In this document: positions 10,072 through 20,804 of the stretch, piece after piece
Position numbering within the stretch: the first letter of the stretch is position 1
How the letters are laid out: each line of letters starts with the position of its first letter
NCBI GenBank assembly: GCA_031841125.1
Contig: CM063106.1
Location: 74,264,101-74,328,100, forward strand
DNA from: Acanthococcus lagerstroemiae
Lineage: Eukaryota; Arthropoda; Insecta; Hemiptera; Eriococcidae
Length of the DNA: 64,000 bases
Direction of reading: 5' to 3'
Translations under genes and position numbers: made by a program
Notes under the pieces: generated by a model
Told to the model about the DNA's origin: nothing
The model's input: only the letters and a program-made list of their open reading frames with translations
Databases searched by the model: none

Positions 10072-11992
10072 AAGACGATTTATACAAAAAATTACATTCA
10101 TGAAGAGAGAGTCGCCGCACACCCTTCTCGAATATCATGTGTTACATTGTAAAGTCACTTGACGATGAACTGAAAAATTCAGAATTCTTAAAAATCAAAG
10201 ACGCACTCAATCGATGACTTCTGCCAGACACATCGGATCATTAGGTCGAATGACACTGACTCGTGTATAAGCTCTGAATAGAAGACACTACAACGGCATA
10301 TCATTTCAATGATCGAGAAAGTTAATTTTATTGCACCAGCATCTCCCGCTTCGAATCACAGCGTCGTCAGACCGGTCGCTGAGTCGAGGCGATAAAAAGA
10401 ATCATAGTTTCAGAAGAGGGACGCGAAAAGCGAAAGCAATAATACCGAGTGAATGTTGTACGACAGTTTCGACTGTGTGCACCCCAGTACCCCTGCCCCC
10501 AGCATCCGAAGCGAGTCGTTTATGAAAATTTCTTCTAGTACGTCTTTCCGACGACTGTACGTGGAAAGCCAGCCGTGTCAGCAGACGTTCTCGAATCGTT
10601 ATTCAGGTCGTTGCAGCCGAATTCAATACGTTGTTTTTAATTTAGTTTGCATTACATCGAGCACGAGGAGGAGATCAGTTTCTTCACTGTACGCTCGCAC
10701 AAGTAAGTACATTTCGGCACGAAGCATTTATTAAAAACGTAGCTCGAGCGACCTCCGGAAGAAGCGAGAGAGAGCGAATAAGAATGACACTGCGCGATGG
10801 AAACGACCAGAATGAGAGGAGTGGAGTGGTACAACAATTTCGTTGTCGATATTAGTTGGCTTTTCAGGTTCACGTCATCGATGACGCTGCTATGTGACCC
10901 TTCTTTCAAGACTTTTCATCAAACTACTCGATTTCGTTAAAATCGCACATGCGTTAGCATTTCTTTTCCAATCAAGCGCGTATATTTCATGCGTGTATAT
11001 TCCAGAGAAGTATACGCGGGCATTCTGCTTCCTCACTGCTATTCGAAGCGAAAAATCGTAATTTTGTGGATAGGTTATTTTGGCAATATCCCGCGCACGC
11101 ACACACTCTGTCTTCATACATGTATACCAGAGGATGGTCCTTATTTTCGACCATCCGAATTTTGAAGTCCCCCTCCTCTTCTAGATAGGTTTCAGGAAAA
11201 TGAACGGAGAAATGAATGCCGCACAGTTTCACGTCGACCGAATGAGGAGAAGACATTCTTTAAATCGCTTCTTCTTCTCATGAAATACACACAGTTGTGG
11301 CATTTTAAACGAATTTTTGTTTTTGTCTCTCAGTTCCTAAACGTGCCTGCTTCGCAATCCTTGCGTTTCGGCTTCGAGTTCCACCAACGTCGGAAAGCTA
11401 GTGATATTCGAGTACCCCCTCCTCCACTAACATCCTAGAGAACACAGCGAGTACATTATCAATCGAGGTGGAACATAGCGCGTCCTGTAACCCTTGCCAG
11501 TTCACAAAAACGAGGCATTACAATTGCAGAACGTGTTACTACCAGATCAGAAAGCTTGGTAGTGTGTATGTGCATGTCGTGGACAACTTACTCAACGTCG
11601 TGAAACTCGTGGCAGCTGTATATTCTTCGGCACAGAGAAGGAAAGTTCTAACGCAACAAAACCGTGGGGAAAGTGTAAGAACCTATTTTCAGTAACATCC
11701 GTATTCTAGGCATCCTTCGGCACTGGCCGATACCGCGAAGCTGCGAACTCGGCCTGTCGAAGGAATGATATTCTTTCTTCAGGGGTGTGAACTACAGACA
11801 TGTTGTAGCGATGCAGAGCCCACTCACACATTGGCACTATCTTTGTTTCCGCCACGACTGCGGAGGCTACAGAATCGTATGGTCAGTCTGATTCTTGTGT
11901 GGATGTGTACGCTCGGTCCTATAGTAAATACGTATTTCCTTCAATATTCCGTATCGCCATATTTGTGCCTTCATTTGCCGACCTTAGGGTAA
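10072..11992. other. Non-repetitive-looking spacer, no gene established
   Basis: CpG is more frequent between about 10330 and 11700 than in surrounding AT-rich sequence. Several short frames (60-93 codons) lie on both strands, but none shows a domain. CACAAGTAAGT near 10700 resembles a splice donor after a GC-richer block, so a 5' untranslated exon is possible, but nothing here proves it. Confidence 0.35.
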
Positions 11993-13880
11993 GTGTTGCA
12001 TATAGGGCAGGTAAATGAGTAGAGTCATCACTGCACTCACTTGTTACAGCAATTGAGAGAGGGATGACTGGCGGAGATTATGTCCTAGCAACATTCATGG
12101 GATATACAGGGAGCGTTTGACGCGACCCCTCATGAATCCATAGAAACAGCCCTGAGGGAAACGGAAGTAAAGGAAAGCTTAATAAACTGGATTGTATCTA
12201 TGCTAAAAGGCAGGGAGATCCGGATAACATACCAACAAAAGCAGATCCATGCAACTACCATCAGGGGCTGCCCACAAGGGGGAGTACTCTCTCCCTTACT
12301 GTGGAGCCTGATGGTGGACAGCATGCTGGAGGAGGTAAATGGTCAAAAAATATATACACAGAGTACGCTGATGATTTGACTGTGGTGGTGACCGGCAAAT
12401 TTCCGGGAACCATCGCGGAGTTAACGCAATGGGGACTCCGAAGTGTGGAAAAATGGTGTGTGAAAAAGGGATGATCAATAAACCCGGACGAAACGGAGAT
12501 CACTCTTTTCACCCGTAAAAGGAAAGGCAAGGAGTTGATCAAGGTACAATACAAGGGAAGACCGTTAGCCCCTCACAGGAAAGGTAAAGTACTTAGGAGT
12601 ATATCTGGACGAAAAACTCTCCTAGAGGGATCACGTCTCGGATAAAATAAGAAAAGGGATTGAGGCTCTTTGGGCTTGCCGCACCTATGTCGGCAGGACC
12701 TGGGACTCTCTCCCCCAAATGATGCACTGGATATATACCGGTGTAATACATCCCAGAATCACATATGCGGTCATTGTGTGGTGGGGCCGAGTCCACCTGG
12801 CCAAAGTCAGAGAGGAACTAGACCACCTGCAATGGCTCGCGTACATGATGACAACAGGGGCAATGAGTATGGTTCCGACAAAGGCACTGAAAAGGCTCCT
12901 CAACTTGCCACCACTTCACACTGTTATAGAAGCAGCGGCGATGACGGGGGCTTATCGTCTGGGTCAACCAAACCTTTGGACCCATAAGACAGGTCACGGA
13001 AGGATATGGGAGATGACAAGGACGATAGACAAATGCTTTGGGATGCCAAAGGATAGAATTGCGATGGAACACTTCTTTGACAAGCCATACCGTGCGCTAA
13101 TACCCACAAGGGAGGCTTGGGAAAAGAGGTGGCCAAGCATTCTAGGAAAAGAGGAGAACGTGTGGTTTGCAGATGCCTCTAAGAACGACCAAAGTGTAGG
13201 AATCGGAATCACGAATGCAAAAGGCGCTGACAACTGTTCAGTGGCACTGGGCGAGAGCGTCACTATCCTCCAAGCAGAGATAATGGCGATCACGGTGGCC
13301 ATTGAAAGAAGCCAGCAGAAGGGGCTTGTTAATAAGCAGATCTATATCTGTACAGGCAGTCAATCGGCTATCACAAAATAGGAACTGGAAACACCCAGGC
13401 CGTGTCTTCCTGTAGCATAAAGCGTCATAAAATCCAAAGTAAAGGCCTGGATAAGTACGCAGACGGAATTGCACTGGCGGTTAGCCAAAAGGCATGAACG
13501 TCAGCAAAACGCTGATAGGGGACACCCCCAGTAAGTATGCGAAGTTCCTATTAGGGCTTGACAGGAAACATGCAAGGCTCATGGTCGGACTACTAACCGG
13601 TCATGGGGCCACAAAACACATGTGGTATGAAATAGGAGTGGTAAGAAGCGGCTCCTGTAGGTACTGTGGAGAAGAGGAAGAAACCTCAATCCATATCATA
13701 TGTCGGTGCCCAGCAATAGCCGGGACATGACGCGAAGCATTGGGGCTAGAATATCCAGCACCCAGTGAATTCAAAGGGATTGAACTAAGTAAAATTCTCG
13801 CTTTGGCTATAAAAGTGAGGCTACTGAGCTGATCCTGAACAGCAACTTGAGGAATAGTGCAATGGACTGCAAAGTCTGAG
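11993..13880 (+). pseudogene. I/LOA-like non-LTR element: RT, RNase H, zinc knuckle
   Basis: Conceptual translation across frameshifts shows an ordered pol C-terminal half. An AYRAGK start near 12000 and YVLATFM/IQGAFDATPH near 12080-12130 are followed by RT motifs RGCPQGGVLSPLLW near 12270 and YADDLTVVV near 12365. A KYLGVYLDEKLS block near 12590 and the thumb follow. A 220-codon open stretch (12719-13381) runs from the thumb into RNase H: WFADASKNDQSVGIGI near 13165, then the E-containing ILQAEIMAI near 13270. The frame at 13494-13730 ends with a CRYCGEEEETSIHIICRCP zinc knuckle. RT plus RNase H plus C-x2-C-H-C is typical of I/LOA-group LINEs. Frameshifts (for example an extra G near 12097 and a break near 12345) and stops (near 12014, 12474 and 13379) show it is dead. 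The endonuclease and ORF1 are absent, so it is 5' truncated. Confidence 0.85.
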
Positions 13881-15129
13881 CGCTCGGCGCATATAGCGCC
13901 ACCTCACACTCAAATGAATGAAGGGTAAGTGTGTTCACCTCTCAAGTGGGTCCCTCATTGAGTATTCGCCTTTGGCGGGTTACATAGAATCACATTAGTC
14001 AGTAGTGAGTATATGTTAGGTCAGTGATCGATCGACAATACTGTCTTGTGGACACAACAGTACTCGGAAGGTAATACTGAGGGGGGGTACTATGCAGAGT
14101 CTGGGGAAGTCATGGAAAGGGTCCTAATTCTTCTCATGTGATTTCATTTCCGGTTTTTCTGAAACAACCTGAAAACTGGCATTTTGGCGAAATAAAAGAT
14201 CACATTCGAGGTACAGCTTAGGATCGGATTAAATTTGAATTTTTGAACTCAGCAAGTTCAGAAACCTTCATTCCGACACGATGGAACTCAAATCTGGGTC
14301 TGATGGAATAATTCGATTTTCAAAATGTCTTATACGAAAAATCATTTGTTCCGTCATTTTGTTGAAGGTTTTTTTTTTTAGGAAAGGTAGATTGGTCCGA
14401 TCAAATAAGAGGAAAAGACTTCGAATTTGGGGTCTGATTTATCGAATTTGGCGATTCACTAACTTATTTTTCGATACTCTTTTCGATGTTCAAAGTTGGA
14501 ACCAGTTTGCTGTTCTGAAGGAATCCCGTTTGATTCTGCGAATCCACATCGGGATTAGACCAAGAATTTCATTCAGAAATACAGAGAACTCTCATTCTCA
14601 TAACTTGTTCATTTTTTTGGCCTAGGTAAATTGACCCATTTGAAGAGGGAAAAATTTTGGTCACCAATCCTAAATCTGAATAAATTGTCAAACTAAAAGA
14701 CACAAAAAACCTCTATTCCGATACTCTGTTGCTCTAAGGTTAGTCAATCTCGCACATCTGAAGGAGTTAATTTTGGATTTTGGAGTTCAAAACGAAGGCA
14801 TCCTAAAACCCTTAGTTCAATACCTAGTTGAATTCGAGCAAAGTCGAAGTGTCCCCTTTGAGAACGTGCAATTCTAAGTCTAACTAAGTTGGATTGAAAA
14901 TCCAGTGCAATATTCAAAATTAGCGATCTAGGAAACTCTTATTGTCCCGCTAGAAGCGCTAGTGTGTGTATTGAAAAGAGGACTATGCTAATTTTCCTTT
15001 CAAAATTTACACATCTTCAAATTTTCTAATTAACCATCCACTGGACACAGGCCACAGCAATTTGGTATAACATAGGTTCTGAGACCACCAATCTTTGATC
15101 AAGATTCATTACTCAAAGTATATAGAACT
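13881..15129. repeat. Decayed dispersed repeat sequence, no gene
   Basis: Possible 3' untranslated sequence of the preceding LINE ends near 13930. From about 14200 the sequence has recurring phrases such as TTCGATACTC and ATATTCAAAATTAGCGATC, echoed in 45590-45800 (GATACATTGTTAGAACTC, AATATTAAAAATCAGCGAC). This suggests two old copies of one dispersed family. The 114-codon frame at 14281-14625 has no recognisable domain. Confidence 0.4.
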
Positions 15130-15622
15130 GAAGGCGTGAAGTTCAAAACATCCTATGTAGCAATGTCAAAAGTTTACAGGAGAAGCAAAAAACTTTTCAG
15201 CTGAGGTGAAGGTGGTGGATTTGGCAAAATGGGTGCTCAGCCAATTCTCTGAAGCTTGAAACACATGTCCATGTACAAATTTTGGGGCTCAGTCATGCCT
15301 AAGCTGAGAAAATGAGAGTTGACGTTACGCACATCCTAAGTCCATGGAAAAGACAAAGCAATACATAATAAGTCCAGAGGAAAGACAAACCAAAACATCC
15401 TAAGTGCCATCAACATCAAACGGAGTTAGGATGTTTTGCGTGGATCGCTCGCTGGCACATGTGCGTGCTGCGATCTTTGGGTTGAAATTAGAAGTACTTC
15501 GAGGCTCTATGGGCACTTAGGATGTTTAGTATTGTATGGGCGGCGGTTCTTAGAACAGTTTGCATGCACAACACCATTTTTGCAAAAGTTGGCCCATAAG
15601 ATGTTTTGAACTTCACGCCTTC
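15130..15622. mobile_element. 493-bp TIR element with AACT target duplication
   Basis: The left end reads GAAGGCGTGAAGTTCAAAAC (continuing ATCCTA). The right end, read inward, has the same first 20 bases and continues ATCTTA, giving TIRs of about 26 bp with one mismatch. AACT flanks both ends (15126-15129, 15623-15626). The sub-word ACATCCTAAGT recurs inside: plus orientation near 15330 and 15396, minus orientation near 15425 and 15515. There is no coding capacity, and the superfamily is undetermined. A 4-bp TSD would fit Chapaev- or Sola-like groups, but that is only a suggestion. Confidence 0.82.
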
Positions 15623-17562
15623 AACTCATTTTTGATGAATTTGGCGTTCGAACTTTCAATGTTGTTATCCAATTTAAAAATTCGAACACCAAATGCATCT
15701 AAAATAAGTACTGTATCATCTGAACAACATTTTTAAATCAAAGTTTGGTAATTTCTGAAGCCATAGAAATTTTTAATGGGAAAATGAAGACGTCATTTTT
15801 CCAACTGGTTTCCCCTTCATCCACATGGTAGAGATACTTTACTTAGGCCAATTTCAATACTATGCCCGTAACCTTTTCATTCATAATTGCAATGTTAAGA
15901 GTATGTTCGAACTCCCATTTAGGGAAGGAGAAGAGAACATTTTTCACTGAAATAGAAACTAGACATTCTTAATAATGAAGAATCCACTTTTTCTCGTGGC
16001 AATGGGCAATCAGACTTCGCGATGAGGAACAAAAAAAAAAAAAAAAGGGCAATTTGTGAAACATTCTGTATGAACGAAGGAACACCAGGGCACATGCAAG
16101 CTAAACGTCGATGGTATGCGTCTTGAATATTTACAGACGACCGTAGACTGTGTTCGAGCGCGGCGAAATCGTGGTGCGGAAAAATGAGTAAGAATCCACT
16201 GCGGCAGCAATAATCGTAAAATACTTTTAACAAATTCGACGAACAAACGCTCTTTCAAATTCGACGTACTAAATACATTTAACCACCCTCCGCCACCTCC
16301 GTTTTAATACATAAATCGTAATTCGGAGTCGGATCTGCTGGCGCATAACGGTTAACTTCATCGAGTTTGAATAATACTTTCTTTTTAGCAACGGCGATTC
16401 CATTCAACTTTTGCGGTACACTCATTGTGAACTATGACAAAAAGTCTTTTGAACGATTAAACGTCGACTGCGGGAAAGTGCTCAGCTTCTCTTTTTAAGC
16501 TGGCTATAATTCATCTGAAATGTATTTCTAAAGGAAAAATTTCCGGCATATCATCAAATAGCTGCTTGATCTTCACGAAAAATCAATTCCCCCTCTCCCC
16601 AGGAAAGAAAAATGTACTAGGAATAATGAAAATTGGTGACCCAAACTGGGGAAGGGGACTAGCCTATTAAGCCTGGACCAGTTGGAACAAAATAACGAGA
16701 TAGAAACAATCATGAATTTCGAAATGTGTCGGACATAAAGATGGGTAAATTCCGAAGAAACTCGAGTCTCCGATTCCGAGCTTGGTAAAAAGCTCGATCT
16801 CGAGTTCCAAATTCCAGAAATGAACTGACGATTTTGATTCCAGCTGGTCGTTCTTGAGAATCCACTTCAATGCTTTTTCAATTTCCCAGCTGCGAGAGAA
16901 ACAGACAAACGACAGTGGGGCAAATCTGAAGAAAAAAGTGGAAAAAGGATTCCACAACAATTCCAGAGCCCTTTGGAATCCGTGATTCCGATATGATTCT
17001 AATTATCTAATTTCTTTTCTACAGGAATCGCCGAATTCGGATAGCGGTGTACTTAATTCCGGAATTGATTCCACCGAATCCGAAACGGAATTAACCCTTG
17101 TCCAATTCTTGTTAGGCTGGTACCCACATTTGAATTAATAGAATTCGCTAGTTTTCAGCTGTGTAACGATCACTTGATCGCTGATTCGAATCTGTGATCA
17201 CGTGATCGATATAGTTGAAAAACCTGCGATTTTCGTTCGTTCAGATTTAGAGGGAAAGTAACCTTTTAGCACGTGTAGCACTCGCAGATGGTTTGCCTTT
17301 CTTTTGTCATCTTTTGCTCATGATGTTTCTTGACGCAATTTCTTAGATGCCACGTCGAAGCCCAGATACATACATAGCGTTGACTCAGCACGTCGGGAAT
17401 CACTCTTAGTGTGAATCTTTGGAATTTGCATTTCACACTCACATGATATCTGAACTTTATGAGTCACCTGGAATCACTTGGACCGGTCACGAAATTTGAT
17501 TTTAAAAACAGACAATAGCATTCTCGAGTACCCTGAATAGAATACACACAAGATCTTCTGTA
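15623..17562. repeat. Spacer with degenerate GAATCC/GAGTC repeat
   Basis: No coding region was recognised. From about 16730 to 17110 the sequence is dense in words like CTCCGATTCCGAG and ACCGAATCCGAAACGG, an eroded simple repeat. A GATC-rich imperfect palindrome (GATCACGTGATCGAT) lies near 17197-17211. A poly-A run is at 16030-16045. Confidence 0.4.
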
Positions 17563-18424
17563 CTAGTAAAGTCGCCTAATATCGCCTACTTTTTCTTTTA
17601 AATGACTATAAAATTACACCTATTTGAGCTATCAACCTTGAAAATGGCTCCAATGTTCGTACATCCCTCTGCTGCAAAAGTATCGAGCTAAAATGGAAAG
17701 GAGGAGGTTCTTTGATTTTACATGAATTTTTAAAGAAGAGTAGTCAAAATCGGAAAATTTATTTTTGAGCTCCTAATATCGCCCACCAAAATTACATGCA
17801 AGAGTCGATTAGCCTAATATCGTCTAGCTGAAAAATCAAAAAATTGACATTTTACGTTACTTATAATTAAAATAAAAGAGATTTTGACTTTATCCGTTCA
17901 AACAATTTAAACAAATGTACTTTTTTTTGTTTGAGACTTCGTCAATGGCGGCGTCGCAAACCTCATGCGCCCACACAGAACATTTTGAACACGAGTGATA
18001 ACAGTTTACAATATGTGGTTCCTCATATCGCCTACATGTTATCAAGTGGGCGATATTAGGGAAAACAGTACTCACTTCCTTCAACGCCATACTCTGCTGA
18101 ATTATTTATAAATTCTGGAACTTTGTATCTAAAACTACAATTTGAACGTTTCTCATCACAACACTATTTGATTCGACATCCAGCAGGCATCTTATCAGTG
18201 ACAAGCGCCATCCAAGGACAACACTAAAAAAGTTTTCAGGTCCTCGATTTCTTCTCCCAGCTCTCACTTTTCAGTTTTTAGCTTCCGGAACCTAACTTTT
18301 CACATGTACTACTGTTTTGCGATACCAAACAGGAAAAAATTTTTCCCGCCAGATCGCGGCATTACAGGGCGAAATAAAGTGGTAGGTGATATTAAGAACT
18401 GGACGATATTAGGCGACTTTATCT
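17563..18424. mobile_element. Pogo-like element with PHD remnant (862 bp)
   Basis: Inverted ends share TAAAGTCGCCTAATATCG: the left end starts CTAGTAAAGTCGCC and the right end, read inward, AGATAAAGTCGCC. TA flanks at 17561-17562 and 18425-18426. The word CTAATATCG(C/T)C recurs internally near 17774, 17813, 18025, 18047 (inverted), 18383 (degenerate) and 18401 (inverted), about seven occurrences with the ends. The only coding remnant is a minus-strand PHD-like finger (17890-18090). Architecture matches the element at 8081-8998 but with a different repeated word. Confidence 0.82.
17890..18090 (-). pseudogene. PHD-like zinc finger, transposase C-terminus remnant
   Basis: The 66-codon frame ends with zinc-ligand spacing typical of a PHD/treble-clef finger: SCSKCSVWAHEVCDAA (C-x2-C-x4-H-x2-C, with the usual W before H) and then YICLNC (C-x2-C), at residues about 33-62. 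The N-terminal cysteine pair of a full C4HC3 finger is weak or missing. Many insect pogo/jerky-type transposases end in such a finger. Because it lies inside a TIR element, I read it as the tail of a transposase whose catalytic core was deleted. A host PHD protein exon is less likely given the setting. Confidence 0.7.
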
Positions 18425-18624
18425 TACGTAGAACCTAGAAGTAAAGGAATAGCAAGAATTCGGCCCAGAACAGTAGGAACAAAACTGGAATACATCAGAA
18501 TAGTCCAACAATTTTGGTTCAGAAACATGGAGATGAGAGTCTGACCAGTTTTGATTTTTGTATCCAGGAGGAAGTGGAAGACTTTCGTTTCTTACACAAA
18601 TCACGACGTTTTCGGGTACCGTGA

Positions 18625-18964
18625 CAGGGTGTCTACCAAATACGGATTTTCCAATAGTATGACCTTCTTTCAGACCACATTAACGCCTGAATAGAATGTC
18701 CACAAGAAAAAGTATTATTTAAAAACAGGCTAATTGCAAATAAAAACTTTGACAAAACTTAATAATTAAATACTAACGAACGAATTAGTGCAAGGAATGT
18801 TACAAAGAACACAAATTTTCAATTAAATTTTAATTTAGCCATATTTTGACAAGAAAGTTTTAGGTAAGTAATTAGAAGCAGTTGTATTATTTTTGGATGA
18901 CTTGTATGACCACTGCCTCAATTGCAGAACTATTGTATGACTTGTATGACCGGTAGACTCCCTG
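18625..18964. mobile_element. 340-bp MITE, copy 1 (CAGGGTGTCTACC ends)
   Basis: The left end CAGGGTGTCTACC and the right end, read inward, CAGGGAGTCTACC form 13-bp TIRs with one mismatch. The interior contains ATGACTTGTATGACC repeats near the right end. A second, diverged copy lies at 19646-19976 in the same orientation. No TSD could be confirmed. The CAGGG start is hAT-like, but that is only suggestive. Confidence 0.75.
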
Positions 18965-18967
18965 TAT

Positions 18968-19150
18968 TTATGCATTTTCTAGTACTTTCATAAATCTTTC
19001 AGGGATACACTGCACTGCCAACGCATCCCATAAACTCTCGTGATCTATAATGACAAAGGCTTTCTTGAAATCTATAAACATTAAACAGGCATTGAACTTT
19101 CCATATTCAAATTTAGCTCTCAGTTCGTTACACAGAATAAATATCCACGA
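18968..19150 (-). pseudogene. RTE-like RT fragment (family 2)
   Basis: The translated minus strand contains FIDFKKAFVIIDHESLWDAL and IPERFMKVLEN, the RT block around the first catalytic aspartate (F-x-D-F-x-K-A-F-D-S-x-x-H). The D before HESLW is preserved, but the upstream part is lost. It is a short scrap, apparently of the same type as 4943-5239 and 32735-33180. It starts just after the right end of the MITE at 18964. Confidence 0.78.
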
Positions 19151-19189
19151 TGTTTTCACCCCGCTTGTTTTTTCGAAAATCCAAAATAT

Positions 19190-19390
19190 CCCGATCGGCA
19201 AGTACCGACACTATTTCGACAGTGTCGAATTCTGCTCATTTCGACCGTCGAATTGTCGAACACTGACCAATCAGAAAGCAGCTTGACTGCACCGCCGGTT
19301 GCATTTCTTCGAATTCCGCAAAATTACTGCATTTTTGTCGATTTGTCGGCAATTGCCGGCTGTCGAAGTGTCGATCGACAGTTATTTTGC
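19190..19390. repeat. TCGACA-dense segment
   Basis: About 200 bp saturated with TCGA/CGACA words in both orientations (for example TTCGACAGTGTCGAATTC and GTCGATCGACAG), giving many small palindromes. It lies between the two copies of the 340-bp MITE. No coding sense was seen. Confidence 0.6.
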
Positions 19391-19645
19391 CCATAGGGAT
19401 GCGAATAGGAGAACTAACGAAAAGTAGAATGACTATAAATATTAAAAATACGACTTACGACACTTCGAACATCTTTTGCAACTGATCAAAAAAGACTCAC
19501 CTGTAACAAAAAAGAAAAGAAATCATTAAAAACTAGGTACAACGTACAACGATATTTGTCTTGTTACAAATTGTTTATTCAAATTTCACTCTGTTTTATA
19601 GCTTTCGCGAACCTCGCAGGATTCCCACCAGAACAGTACTGGAAA

Positions 19646-19976
19646 GAGAGTGTCTACCAAATCCGAATTTTTCAAAAGTATGACCTGTGTGTGACTTTTG
19701 TACGACCTTTTTTCGGAACATTTTAACGCCTCAACAGAATTTCCACACGGGAAAAATATAAATTCAAAGACATGCTAATTGTAAACAAAAACTTCGAAAA
19801 AACTCAACAACAACGAACGGAATTATTCCAAAAAATGTTGAAAAAACATAATTTTTTGATTAAATTTCAATTTGGCCACAATTTGATAAGAAGTATTGCG
19901 AACGTCCAGGAAGAATTATCAAATGTGCAAGTAATTAGAGGCAATGGTATGACTTTTGTATGACTTGTATGACCGC
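19646..19976. mobile_element. Diverged copy 2 of the 340-bp MITE
   Basis: Matches 18632-18950 in the same orientation. Shared landmarks in order are GTGTCTACCAAAT, AAAAGTATGACC/ATAGTATGACC, TTAACGCCT, GCTAATTG and ATGACTTGTATGACCG. The terminal CAGGG words have decayed, so the ends are approximate. Confidence 0.75.
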
Positions 19977-20115
19977 TGATAACAAACTGCAGTCGTGGTA
20001 GCTGAATTGGTACGGGTTTGAAGTAGAAGATGAATTCTACTAAGGAAAGTCGTAAAGAGAGTGACTGTACAAACCCTAGTATAGTAAGACATTCGGATTC
20101 TGAGGACATGTGATA

Positions 20116-20804
20116 ATATGAACCGGTTATAATCAAAAGGGGTTAAGTCAAAAAATCACACGTTTCAGGAAGCGAAAAAAATGTTTTATTCGAAAATTTG
20201 AAAATCGTGGAACACGTCCTTCAGGGTGGTAGTAGAGGGTCACAAGAGACAACTTTTAGGCTCGGTCCCATCGCATAAAGTTTTAATGGGCCAAAGATGG
20301 GGGACTCAAAATTTGGACCCAGCCCCTTTTGGTTCTGAACGATTTTTTTGCAGTTTTTATGGCTTAAAATTACCCCTATAGCTAGACATAAAGGGGTCAC
20401 TTTAGTTTCGGTCCCATTCCAATCGAGCAAAATCCCTGCTTGTAAGAAAAAAAGTTCTGAAGCTGTATAGGAAAATTGCGATTTTGTTTTTGAAAATAGC
20501 ACCTTTCAGGTATAAAAATGCAAAAAGAGGGGGTCGGGCCAGAATTTTTTATTTATTTCTATTTTTTACGCTAAAATACACAATTTTTGAACAATTTCTG
20601 GAAAAAATCCATTTTTTGAAGAAAGAAAAAATGTATTGGAAAAAAATGAAAGAAACCGATGTTGCAAAAAGAGCTTTCCCAGCTGTTTCACGAAATTTCG
20701 ACCACGCCAACAGATCCGCGATACTTCAATACCCCATAATCCGTGAAAAAAGCAAAAACGAAAAAAGTGGACTTAGCCCCTTTTGATTCTAACCGATTCA
20801 ATTG
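20116..20804. mobile_element. TIR element with AATCAAAAGGGG word (about 689 bp)
   Basis: The left end contains CGGTTATAATCAAAAGGGG then TTAAGTC. The right end, read inward, contains CGGTTAGAATCAAAAGGGG then CTAAGTCC. A third, inverted internal copy (GAACCAAAAGGGGCTGGGTCC-like) is at about 20315-20340. TA is plausible at 20114-20115 and 20805-20806, but the outermost bases are diverged. No known domain was found in the internal frames. A relative lies at 50166-50766. Confidence 0.7.

Noticed and set aside
10331..11700. Possible host gene or first exon with a donor site near 10700
   Set aside because: Frames are short and motif-free, and a single splice-like word is not evidence. Reported only as unassigned spacer.
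15919..16258. Overlapping minus-strand frames of 82-104 codons
   Set aside because: They lack any domain, overlap each other in different frames and include a homopolymer-coded Phe run; chance frames.
17145..17211. GATC-rich palindromes as a regulatory site cluster
   Set aside because: Short, imperfect and without conservation evidence; such words are easy to find by chance in 64 kb.
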